Assembly (NCBI GenBank): GCA_902766045.1
Contig: CACXCA010000015.1
Coordinates: 124,001 to 188,000, forward strand
Length of the DNA stretch: 64,000 nucleotides
Direction: 5' to 3'
Source: an uncultured Bacteroidales bacterium
Lineage (GTDB): Bacteria; Bacteroidota; Bacteroidia; Bacteroidales; Paludibacteraceae
Shown here: one piece after another, positions 41,626 to 50,677 of the stretch
Position numbering within the stretch: position 1 is the first letter of the stretch
Layout: each line of letters opens with the position of its first letter
The notes under the pieces: model-generated
The model's input: the letters and a program-made list of their open reading frames with translations, nothing else
Databases searched by the model: none
What the model was told of the DNA's origin: nothing
Program-made: the position numbers and the translations under genes

Positions 41626-42987
41626 CTACTTACAAGCCGTACATCCAGAACAACCCGACAACTCACCACGGAAACGCTTTTCCACAAGCAGTCTTATCTT
41701 ATCTTTTAATGCATCTATACGAACATTTTCTAATACATCATTCAGGAAGGCATACATCAACATCATCTTGGCTTCACTCTCTGGTATTCCCCTTGAACGG
41801 AGATAGAAAAGACTGTCATCATCCATCTGACCTATTGATGCTCCATGACTACATTTTACATCATCGGCATATATTTCAAGTTGGGGTTTCGAATACATCT
41901 TAGCGGTTGGCGTCATACATACACTACGATTGACTTGATAAGCCTCTGTCTTCTGTGCATGTGGTGCCACATAGATTTTTCCGGAGAAAGCACCTGTTGA
42001 TTCATCATTCAACACATACTTATAAAGCTCCTGACTAGTACATTGAGGAACCTTATGGTTGATGGTTGTATAATTATCCACATGCTTCTTTCCATCCATC
42101 ACAGCCATGCCATAAAGTTTGGTATTACAATGCTCCTCCGTCAGATCTATCGTTACATTATTACGTGTCAGACCATTGTGCAATGTTATGTCGTTCACCA
42201 ACACATTAGAACCGCCCATCTGTTTTATAAACAATGAACTGATGGATGTGGATTGCACATTGGAGTTCTCCAATTTATAGTGATCATACACAGCATTACG
42301 TCCCACATACACCTCAGTCACTCTATTGGACAAGAACTTCAAGTCATCCATCGTATGCGCACAAACCAGCACTCGGGCCTGTGCACCCTCTTCCAATACA
42401 ATAAGATTCCGTGGATTCGCCAAAGTAGGAACAGTCGAATGCATAACGGAAATGATCTGAATAGGTCTTTCTATACAAACATTCTTAGGAACATATAAGA
42501 AGAAACCATCCTGCGCAAATGCGGTGTTAAACAAAACTGTTCCATCCTTTTGCTGAGAGATCATCTGATCATAATATTGTGCCACCAACTCAGGATGCGT
42601 TTGCGCATATTCGTTTAAACTACCAACCAGTACACCTTTCTCCTTCAATTCAAGCAATGCCTTCTCACTGGATTCCGGACAATAAAACGAATCATTCACC
42701 AAAAAGAAAACATATGAATTGATACCTTGAACTTCACATTGAATCAAAGAGGATTCACTAATAGGGATCTCTACTCTATTCAGATTCATTCCATAATTGA
42801 AAGAGAAGAGATCGGTCATCTCAGTATATAGATGAGACTCCATTCTATGCGTTGGGAATCCAACAGATTCAAATGTCCGAAAAGCCGCTTCCCTTTGTTT
42901 ATTTAACAACGGCGCACTCTTCGCACACAATGTATCTTGAAATTCATGATAAATTTCTACGTATGATTGCTCTGCATTTACAGCCAT
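41626..42987 (-). CDS. sufD: Fe-S assembly scaffold subunit SufD
   Basis: SufD pairs with SufB and the ATPase SufC to assemble and transfer Fe-S clusters. 453 residues with the shared SUFBD core near residues 170-420 (FFLYVPKNVCIERPIQIISV, CKHGASIGQMDDDSL-like segment seen as CSHGASIGQMDDDSLFYL). It ends in a cysteine-rich tail CSGCTACK, which is characteristic of Bacteroidota SufD. It starts 14 bases after the sufC stop. No sufS (cysteine desulfurase) follows; topA is next. Cytoplasmic. Confidence 0.94.
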   Translation of the reverse strand: MAVNAEQSYVEIYHEFQDTLCAKSAPLLNKQREAAFRTFESVGFPTHRMESHLYTEMTDLFSFNYGMNLNRVEIPISESSLIQCEVQGINSYVFFLVNDSFYCPESSEKALLELKEKGVLVGSLNEYAQTHPELVAQYYDQMISQQKDGTVLFNTAFAQDGFFLYVPKNVCIERPIQIISVMHSTVPTLANPRNLIVLEEGAQARVLVCAHTMDDLKFLSNRVTEVYVGRNAVYDHYKLENSNVQSTSISSLFIKQMGGSNVLVNDITLHNGLTRNNVTIDLTEEHCNTKLYGMAVMDGKKHVDNYTTINHKVPQCTSQELYKYVLNDESTGAFSGKIYVAPHAQKTEAYQVNRSVCMTPTAKMYSKPQLEIYADDVKCSHGASIGQMDDDSLFYLRSRGIPESEAKMMLMYAFLNDVLENVRIDALKDKIRLLVEKRFRGELSGCSGCTACK

Positions 42988-43001
42988 AAGTTATCCTTTT
43001 A

Positions 43002-43754
43002 TTATTCTCCCAACTCTTTTTTTATCCAATCATATCCTTTTTCTTCCAGCTCTAAAGCTAATTCTTTACCAGCTGACTTAACAATTTTTCCTTTATAAAG
43101 GACATGAACGAAATCAGGAACGATATAATCCAATAGTCGTTGATAGTGCGTGATCACGATAGATGCATTCTCTGGCGTCTTCAACTTGTTCACTCCATTT
43201 GCTACAATACGCAAAGCATCAATATCCAATCCACTATCCGTTTCATCTAATATAGACAGTTTAGGTTCCAACATGGCCATCTGAAAGATCTCGTTACGTT
43301 TCTTTTCACCTCCAGAGAAACCTTCATTCACCGAACGATTAGCAAGCTTGCTGTCCAGCTCCACCATCTCTTTTTTCTCACGCATCAGCTTCAAGAAATC
43401 AGAAGCCGACATAGGATCCAGTCCATTATATCTACGATGCTCATTCACCGCTGCACGCATAAAATTCACCATGCTCACACCTGGTATCTCAACAGGATAT
43501 TGGAAGCTCATAAAAAGTCCTTCACATGAACGTGCTTCAGGAGACAACTCCAACAGATTCTTTCCATTGAATAACACCTCTCCTTCTGTCACAGTATAGG
43601 CAGGATGTCCGGCCAATACGGAAGACAACGTACTCTTACCTGATCCGTTAGGACCCATGATAGCATGAACTTCTCCCGCTTTGATGGACAAATTTATTCC
43701 TTTCAATATCTCTTTTCCATTGATGGAAGCATGTAAATTTTTTATTTCTAACAT
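43002..43754 (-). CDS. sufC: Fe-S assembly ATPase SufC
   Basis: The soluble ABC-type ATPase of the SUF complex, 250 residues. Walker A is [17 protein letters not shown], the signature is [16 protein letters not shown], Walker B is [16 protein letters not shown] and the Q-loop region reads [16 protein letters not shown]. Gene order sufB-sufC-sufD on the minus strand is the standard one. It drives conformational change in SufB-SufD. About 85 bases lie between the sufB stop and this start. Confidence 0.96.
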   Translation of the reverse strand: MLEIKNLHASINGKEILKGINLSIKAGEVHAIMGPNGSGKSTLSSVLAGHPAYTVTEGEVLFNGKNLLELSPEARSCEGLFMSFQYPVEIPGVSMVNFMRAAVNEHRRYNGLDPMSASDFLKLMREKKEMVELDSKLANRSVNEGFSGGEKKRNEIFQMAMLEPKLSILDETDSGLDIDALRIVANGVNKLKTPENASIVITHYQRLLDYIVPDFVHVLYKGKIVKSAGKELALELEEKGYDWIKKELGE

Positions 43755-43839
43755 AACCGTGGTTTTGAATTTGTTTTTTTGTCGCTGTTCGCCTTTTCAT
43801 CACATGGCTATACGACAAGTTAAGCTTTTTATATTTATA

Positions 43840-45279
43840 CTATCCGACACTGCCCTCTAATGAGACTTGCAACAACTTCTGAGCCTCAACAGCGAATTCC
43901 ATAGGTAACTTATTTATCACCTCTTTCGCATATCCATTCACAATCAACCCTACGGCATCTTCATTACTGATACCACGCTGATTGCAATAGAAAATTTGAT
44001 CTTCACTGATCTTAGACGTTGTTGCTTCATGTTCCACTATAGCTGTATCGTTATTTATATCCATATAAGGGAACGTATGCGCACCACACTGGTCTCCCAA
44101 CAGAAGGCTATCACATTGAGAGTAATTACGTGCACCCGTTGCCTTCGACGAAACACGAACCAATCCGCGATAGCTGTTTTGACTCTTTCCTGCTGATATA
44201 CCTTTCGATACAATATGGCTTCTGGTATTACGGCCAATGTGTATCATCTTAGTTCCCGTATCAGCCTGCTGATAGTTATTGGTGACAGCCACAGAGTAAA
44301 ACTCTCCTACCGAATTATCCCCTAATAAAACACAACTAGGATATTTCCAAGTGATGGCAGAACCCGTCTCCACCTGCGTCCATGATATCTTAGATGATTC
44401 ACCTTTGCATAATGCACGTTTGGTGACAAAATTATAGATACCACCTTTGCCATTCTTATCACCTGGATACCAGTTCTGTACAGTAGAATATTTTATCTCA
44501 GCACGATCATGCACAACAAGCTCTACAATTGCGGCATGCAACTGGTTCTCATCACGCATAGGTGCCGTACAGCCTTCAAGGTATGAGACATAACTATCGT
44601 CATCTGCCACAATCAACGTCCGCTCAAACTGTCCTGTGTTTGCAGCATTGATACGGAAATACGTTGACAATTCCATCGGACATCGAACACCCTTTGGAAT
44701 ATAGACAAACGAACCATCACTGAAAACCGCAGCATTTAATGCCGCATAGAAATTATCAGTATAAGGGACAACTGATCCCAAATACGTTTTGACTAAATCA
44801 GGATAATTCTTTACCGCCTCACTTATCGAACAGAAAATGATACCCAACTCTGCCAGATTCTCCTTGTAAGTAGTCTTTACAGAGATACTGTCCATGACAG
44901 CATCAACCGCCATGCCTGATAAATGCTTTTGTTCTTCTAGCGGAATACCTAATTTATCAAAGGTCTTCAACAACTCAGGATCCACCTCCGACAGATTCTT
45001 CGGAGTATTGTTCCGCTTCGGTGCGGCATAGTAGTATATGTTTTGATAATCAATCTCAGGTATATTCAAGTGTGCCCATCTTGGTTCTTTCAATGTCTTC
45101 CAATGACGATATGCTTTCAATCGGAATTCCAAAAGCCATTCAGGTTCCTCTTTCTTTTTTGAAATAAGACGAACCACCTCTTCAGAAAGGCCTTTCTGTA
45201 TAAAATCCGTTTCGACATCCGTCACGAATCCATATTTATACTCACCTTGGGTTACTTTATCAACTATATTTTCGTTCAT
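43840..45279 (-). CDS. sufB: Fe-S assembly scaffold SufB
   Basis: SufB is the main scaffold on which the cluster is built. 479 residues, full length. Diagnostic segments: [40 protein letters not shown] and [19 protein letters not shown] seen here as [20 protein letters not shown]; a conserved Cys/Glu region with [19 protein letters not shown]. It is the first gene of the sufBCD run, with a candidate -7 element at 45316-45323. Confidence 0.96.
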   Translation of the reverse strand: MNENIVDKVTQGEYKYGFVTDVETDFIQKGLSEEVVRLISKKKEEPEWLLEFRLKAYRHWKTLKEPRWAHLNIPEIDYQNIYYYAAPKRNNTPKNLSEVDPELLKTFDKLGIPLEEQKHLSGMAVDAVMDSISVKTTYKENLAELGIIFCSISEAVKNYPDLVKTYLGSVVPYTDNFYAALNAAVFSDGSFVYIPKGVRCPMELSTYFRINAANTGQFERTLIVADDDSYVSYLEGCTAPMRDENQLHAAIVELVVHDRAEIKYSTVQNWYPGDKNGKGGIYNFVTKRALCKGESSKISWTQVETGSAITWKYPSCVLLGDNSVGEFYSVAVTNNYQQADTGTKMIHIGRNTRSHIVSKGISAGKSQNSYRGLVRVSSKATGARNYSQCDSLLLGDQCGAHTFPYMDINNDTAIVEHEATTSKISEDQIFYCNQRGISNEDAVGLIVNGYAKEVINKLPMEFAVEAQKLLQVSLEGSVG

Positions 45280-45315
45280 ATTTTATATCCAGCTTCCTTC
45301 TCTTTTAAAAATGTG

Positions 45316-45323
45316 CAAATTTA
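45316..45323 (-). promoter_or_regulatory. -7 element for sufBCD
   Basis: Minus-strand TAAATTTG, matching TAnnTTTG, lies about 37 bases upstream of the sufB ATG. The -33 side is weak. No Fur- or IscR-like box recognised. Confidence 0.45.
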
Positions 45324-45418
45324 AGAATAATAATAGAACAAGAAAAATATTTTTAGTTTCCTCTATTGGCAAATTTTCATCATACCTCAAAATTCAAGCG
45401 ATTCTCACAATGCAAAAG

Positions 45419-45454
45419 GGGTGTATCAAAAGTGAACTGAATTTTGATACACCC
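45419..45454 (-). terminator. Terminator after the repeat-protein gene
   Basis: GGGTGTATCAAAA (45419-45431) and TTTTGATACACCC (45442-45454) form a 13-bp stem with a 10-base loop. It lies downstream of the 45514 stop on the minus strand, ahead of the sufB promoter. The T tract on that strand is short (CCTTTTGC). Confidence 0.55.
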
Positions 45455-45513
45455 TCTTTTCACATCTCACCGAACGAGATGTCGCAAGCACCTAACAGCC
45501 AAGACTCGCAAAG

Positions 45514-48500
45514 TTACTTAACGTACTTCAATTTATATGTATGGAAATTAGAACTATTCTCTTTGAAATCACCACCCCAAACCACAATTGTCAGCACACC
45601 TGATTCCTTATCGTAATCTGCACAATACTGCGCCAACGGACTCACCGTGAAGGCTATATCAGCTGGATTATAGGATGCATTGATAGAATAATCATATTTC
45701 TCTTTCTCAAATGATGCAACAGGCTCGCCTCCCAATGAGAGAGCGGTCAACCATGATTCGAACGAGAATTGCGCCGTAAACTTCAACACATACGTATGTG
45801 TATTCGTTGGATCCTTTTCTATATTTCCTGCATTGACCACAAGTCTCAAAGCATTCGTTTTAGAATCATAACTTTCTGACACAGTAGCTTTTTCGTCTGC
45901 GACATAACTGATTGTCATATTAGAGAGAGAACCATCTACATAGTATTCAAACACATCACGATTGAAGTCCGACAAAACAACACCATTCACACTTATTGAT
46001 TTAAGTTGTGAATAATAGATGAACGGATCATTAAACTCTATTCTATATACATGATAATTGGATGGATTTCTGGCAATATTTCCACCCTCCACAAGGATTG
46101 TTAACACATAATCATTTTCATTGTAAGTCATCGTCACTGTAGCTCCTGCATCTGCAGTTGCAACCACATTCACATTTGCATAAACCGCATCATAAATATA
46201 AGAGTACTTATCACGGTCAAAAGAAGCTATCGTAGAGCCATCGACAGACAAATCGACTAACTGAGACTCAAACGGACGACTAAACTGCAAGGTATATGTA
46301 TGATAATTATCGGTAAATGTTTCGATATCTTTTCCTTTCACCACAATGATAAAGCTATATGTCTCAGGATCATACGAAGTCTCCAGATGAGCGTTCTCAT
46401 CAGCATAATAAACCAACTTCGTTTCTTCGTATGACTTGTCATCCAAAGAATAAGTATAAACAGAAGGATTAAATCCGCTTACAGAAGCACCATCCGCTTT
46501 TAATGTTACAAGCTTAGAAGGTGCATAGAACTGAATTGTGTAAGTATGTGTATTACTTGGATTATCTGCATAATCGCCACCTGTCACCACAATAGACAAC
46601 TTACAAGTCGATTCATTATAAGTAGCTTTAGCCTTAGCATCCACATCTGCGCTGTATGTCACCGTATAATCCTCATAACTACCTCTCACAACATAATTGA
46701 ACATATCTCTTGAGAAACCATCAATCAATTCACCATTGACCTTTATCTCTGTCAGCTTCGATGCATACGAGGTATGGAACTGAACAGTATAAGTATGATA
46801 GTTCGTTGGGAAAATATCTATGTCACTTCCCTTAACCGTCAGTGTCAACAAAGAGGTCTCCGCATCATAGTTCGACTCAACATCTGCTCCCTCTGATGCT
46901 TTGTAACTAACCTTTACATTCTCATAGACAACCGACGACAACGTATAAGCATATTTTGTAGGACGGAAATTCGAGATTGACGTGCCATCAATCATCAAAG
47001 TCGATAAATATGATGGAGCACAGAAACGAATCGTGTACGTGTGAACATTCGAAGGGTTGCTCTTGTAATCACCTCCATAGACACTGATTGTCATCGTGTT
47101 GGTAGATGTATCGAACGATTCACTAGACGTAGCATCAGCATCCACTTCATAGGAAACTGTCACATCACTATAGTTCTTATTTACGTAATATGAATATTTA
47201 ATAGGACTAAAATCGTCCAACATGACACGATCCACTTTCAACGAGGTCAACTGCGAACCATACGCATCATGGAATTGAATCGTGTAGGTATGTGTATTAG
47301 ATGGATTAACAGCTATATCACCACCCTTCACCACAATTCGGTATGTATTTGATGCCTCATCATACGAACCGATAGCAATAGCGTCTTCGCTTGCCTCATA
47401 TAATATTTCAGCAGCATCATAAGTAGTCTTTACCGAATAATCATATATATTAGGACTAAATCCAGACACTTGTACGCCATTCAGACTCAACGAAGTTAAC
47501 TGAGAAGCATAAGGTGCATGGAACTGAATCCGATAGGTGTGTATATTAGATGGATTTTCAGCATAATCACCACCCTTTACCTTTAACGTAACCAAATAAT
47601 TCTTTGCATCTGTTGAGACATCAACTGTAGCATCTGCATCTGGGACATAGGTTAAAAGTGCAGGATCATAAGCATTCTTCAACGTATAATTATAGGTGGA
47701 AGGAGAGAACCCTGACAATGCAACACCTCCGACCGACAAGCTTTTCAACTGAGATCCATATGAATCATGGAACTCAATTGTATAGGTATTGGTATTGGAT
47801 GGATTCGTTGCGAAATCACCACCTTTCACCACAATTGAATAAACATTTGTCGAAGCGTCAAATGAACCTGTCGCTGTTGCCTCTTCATCCGTCAAGTAGG
47901 TGATTGTTGTCTTGGTTGGGTCATACGCACTTGTCACGCTATAAGAGAACACATCAGGAGCAAAGCCCTGAAGAGTCGTACCATTCAATTTCAACGTAGT
48001 CAACTTAGCACCATAAGGAGCATGGAACTGAATCTTATAGGTATGCGAGTTCGTTGGATTCAGCTCTATATCACCACCCTTCACAACGATACTTAAAATA
48101 TTATTTTTCTCATCATACGATTGTGTCACATTAGCCTCATCATCTGCTTGATAATCCACAACAGATTTTTCGTAAGCGTCATCCACGCTATATGACAAAG
48201 TGGAGAAATTGAAACGAGGAACTGAGACACCATTCACACTTAAACTTTTAAGATAAGATCCATAAGGAGCATGGAACTGAATGGTATAAGTATGTGTGTT
48301 TGATGAATTCTCAGCATAATCACCACCCTTCACAACGATTGTCAAAAGATATGATTTATCATCATAGGAAGTCGTAACTGTCGCATCCTCATCTGGAGTA
48401 TAGGTGATTGTCGAAGTAGAATAAGTCTCTTTCAACGTATAAGCATACACAGACGATGCAAAGCCCTTTATCGGTACATTATTATTCCGTATCTCAAGCA

Positions 48501-50514
48501 ACTGAGAGCCATACGAATCATGGAATGATATTTTATAGGTGTGTGTATTCGCATTGTTTAGATCATAGTCAGCCGCTTTTACCACCAATGTATAGATATT
48601 GGAGGATGCGTCATAACTTTTCTCTACAGTAGCGCCCTCGCTTGCCGTATATGTGATACTTGTTTTTCCCTCTATATAAGTACTTTTCACTGAATATGAA
48701 TACCTAGAAGAAGAGAAAGAATTCACCGATGTTCCATTCACCATTAACGAATTCAGCACAGAAGCAAATGGAGCATGGAACTGGATGGTATAAGAATGGA
48801 AATTGTTCTTATTATAATCGTAATCACCACCTTTCACAACCAAAGACAACACATTTGTAGAAGAATTGAAACTCTTTTCTACTGTTGCATCTGCATCTGC
48901 TTTATAGGCAACCTGACTCTCGTAGTAAGCATAAGAAGAGGCGTTATACGTATAGGTAGAAGGAGAAAATCCTACGACAGCTGTTCCGTACAACTTCAAT
49001 TCAGTCAGTTGAGATCCATAAGGTGCATGATATTGAATCGTATAAGTATGTACATTCTCCTTATTTGTTGCATAATCACCTCCCTTAACAGTAATTGTAA
49101 GCACGTAGGACGATGAGTTGTAGTTTGTCTCAGCAGTAGCACCTTCATCCGCCACATAACTCAAATCAGAAGGATTATAAGCATAAATCACCGTATAATT
49201 ATACGTAGAAGGAGAGAAGCCACTCACATTACTATCGCCTATCTTCAATGATTTCAACTGAGAACCATAAGCTGCATGGAACTTAAACGTATAGACATTC
49301 GTCTTAGCAGTATAACCACTTTTACTATTTACAGTCACCGTCAATGTATGCGTTGATTCATCCCATGTCTCAGATGTTTCAGCACATTCAACTGCCGTAT
49401 AAGAAACTCTCGTTTTATCATACGAATCGTCCAGTTCATACGATGTTGTAGCAGAAGAAAATCCTGCTATCTGAGAACCATTCACCTTGAAAGATGTCAA
49501 CGTTGCATCACAAGAAGGTTGAGTGGAGAATTGAATCGTATAGGTATGCATATTCCCTGATGCCTCATAATCATCACCTTTAACAGAGATGGTCAGTTTA
49601 CCTGTCGAAGCATCATAGGAATCGGTTATCGTTGCAAACCTACCATCACTTGCATAAGCCACTTTTACATCTGAATAGTTCTTATTAACGCTATATGAGA
49701 ATACATCTTTGTTAAAACCAGAAACAGCAACGCCATCCACTGTCAATGATTTCAACTTGGAATTGTATATCATTTTAAAATCATCGATGTATAACGCATC
49801 GTTTTTATTTCCTTTACCAGGCACATAATTCGTTGCTATAGAAGCCAAACAATATGAAGGACGTGCGGCAGAACAGTTAGGCGTTTTAGAATCGCCATCC
49901 ACCGTTAGTGTTTCACCTTTATAATATACAGGAACCGAAACACGTTGCCAAGCTGCATTATAGGCCACATTAGCACCCGCTATTGCCACTACTTCATTAG
50001 GTGTACTACTCAACCAAGGATCCTGTGTGTCATAATCACCATGGAAATCAAAGAAGAATCTTGCCTTCTGCGAGGTACTTACAGGTACTGTTTTCATCCA
50101 TGCCACTACAGAATCTGGACGACCTGTAAATGGACTAGAAAATTCTGTACCTCTTTTCGTGATATTATGATTATCAGAACTCGTAGCAGTTGCAGAGTTT
50201 CCCTCAATCAATCCTGTCGTAATCATTCCATTCGCTACAACACCTAAAACACTTCTTGCCTTAATAAGAGCACAATAGGAACCTGTTGCACCACTTCGAA
50301 TCTCTGTGGATTTTGAACATTGAGCCGTACTTTGCACAAAAGTACTCATAGAGCCACCCGCTGATGCAAAAGTATTCCATCCCACAGGTTCATCTCCTTT
50401 ATTTACAGTTTCCCAAAGTTCCATATCTGAATTAGGCAACTGATACACACCAGCCGCCCACGATGCGCCAATAACACCAATGATAAAATGAAAGAATAGT
50501 ATAACTCGTTTCAT
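45514..50514 (-). CDS. Giant exported protein with PCMD-like start and 17 cadherin-like repeats
   Basis: A 1666-residue secreted or surface protein. After a signal peptide (VILFFHFIIGVIGASWAAG) residues about 22-255 resemble the PCMD domain (carbohydrate-metabolism-related, seen in Bacteroidota surface proteins): NSDMELWETVNKGDEPVGW, GDYDTQDPWLSSTP and DALYIDDFKMIY. The rest is 17 tandem repeats of about 82 residues of the cadherin-like beta-sandwich type, each beginning L-x-S-L-x-V-x-G followed by F-S-P-x-x-Y-x-Y and ending G-G-D-Y-x-x-N-P-S-N-x-H-T-Y-x-I-Q-F. No catalytic domain and no type IX sorting tail follow; it ends KLKYVK. Possibly an adhesin or structural spacer on the cell surface. 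Confidence 0.8.
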   Translation of the reverse strand: MKRVILFFHFIIGVIGASWAAGVYQLPNSDMELWETVNKGDEPVGWNTFASAGGSMSTFVQSTAQCSKSTEIRSGATGSYCALIKARSVLGVVANGMITTGLIEGNSATATSSDNHNITKRGTEFSSPFTGRPDSVVAWMKTVPVSTSQKARFFFDFHGDYDTQDPWLSSTPNEVVAIAGANVAYNAAWQRVSVPVYYKGETLTVDGDSKTPNCSAARPSYCLASIATNYVPGKGNKNDALYIDDFKMIYNSKLKSLTVDGVAVSGFNKDVFSYSVNKNYSDVKVAYASDGRFATITDSYDASTGKLTISVKGDDYEASGNMHTYTIQFSTQPSCDATLTSFKVNGSQIAGFSSATTSYELDDSYDKTRVSYTAVECAETSETWDESTHTLTVTVNSKSGYTAKTNVYTFKFHAAYGSQLKSLKIGDSNVSGFSPSTYNYTVIYAYNPSDLSYVADEGATAETNYNSSSYVLTITVKGGDYATNKENVHTYTIQYHAPYGSQLTELKLYGTAVVGFSPSTYTYNASSYAYYESQVAYKADADATVEKSFNSSTNVLSLVVKGGDYDYNKNNFHSYTIQFHAPFASVLNSLMVNGTSVNSFSSSRYSYSVKSTYIEGKTSITYTASEGATVEKSYDASSNIYTLVVKAADYDLNNANTHTYKISFHDSYGSQLLEIRNNNVPIKGFASSVYAYTLKETYSTSTITYTPDEDATVTTSYDDKSYLLTIVVKGGDYAENSSNTHTYTIQFHAPYGSYLKSLSVNGVSVPRFNFSTLSYSVDDAYEKSVVDYQADDEANVTQSYDEKNNILSIVVKGGDIELNPTNSHTYKIQFHAPYGAKLTTLKLNGTTLQGFAPDVFSYSVTSAYDPTKTTITYLTDEEATATGSFDASTNVYSIVVKGGDFATNPSNTNTYTIEFHDSYGSQLKSLSVGGVALSGFSPSTYNYTLKNAYDPALLTYVPDADATVDVSTDAKNYLVTLKVKGGDYAENPSNIHTYRIQFHAPYASQLTSLSLNGVQVSGFSPNIYDYSVKTTYDAAEILYEASEDAIAIGSYDEASNTYRIVVKGGDIAVNPSNTHTYTIQFHDAYGSQLTSLKVDRVMLDDFSPIKYSYYVNKNYSDVTVSYEVDADATSSESFDTSTNTMTISVYGGDYKSNPSNVHTYTIRFCAPSYLSTLMIDGTSISNFRPTKYAYTLSSVVYENVKVSYKASEGADVESNYDAETSLLTLTVKGSDIDIFPTNYHTYTVQFHTSYASKLTEIKVNGELIDGFSRDMFNYVVRGSYEDYTVTYSADVDAKAKATYNESTCKLSIVVTGGDYADNPSNTHTYTIQFYAPSKLVTLKADGASVSGFNPSVYTYSLDDKSYEETKLVYYADENAHLETSYDPETYSFIIVVKGKDIETFTDNYHTYTLQFSRPFESQLVDLSVDGSTIASFDRDKYSYIYDAVYANVNVVATADAGATVTMTYNENDYVLTILVEGGNIARNPSNYHVYRIEFNDPFIYYSQLKSISVNGVVLSDFNRDVFEYYVDGSLSNMTISYVADEKATVSESYDSKTNALRLVVNAGNIEKDPTNTHTYVLKFTAQFSFESWLTALSLGGEPVASFEKEKYDYSINASYNPADIAFTVSPLAQYCADYDKESGVLTIVVWGGDFKENSSNFHTYKLKYVK

Positions 50515-50545
50515 ATAACGAACATATAATTAACAATATAATTTG

Positions 50546-50553
50546 CAAAATTA
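50546..50553 (-). promoter_or_regulatory. -7 element for the repeat-protein gene
   Basis: Minus-strand TAATTTTG with TTTCG 19 bases upstream, 32 bases before the ATG at 50514. Confidence 0.5.
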
Positions 50554-50677
50554 CATTTTTATAATTTTTTAACGAAACGTAATCCGTAAAATTAACCGTG
50601 CAACTTTTATAAAAAGTCACAAATTAAATGCTATGAATAAATTAATCAAAGAATTATATGCCAGCAAATGAAACAGA

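Noticed and set aside
45514-50514. CRISPR array or DNA-level tandem repeat
   Set aside because: The 17 repeats are protein-coding, about 246 bases each, in one open frame with coding-type divergence; there are no short constant repeats with unique spacers.
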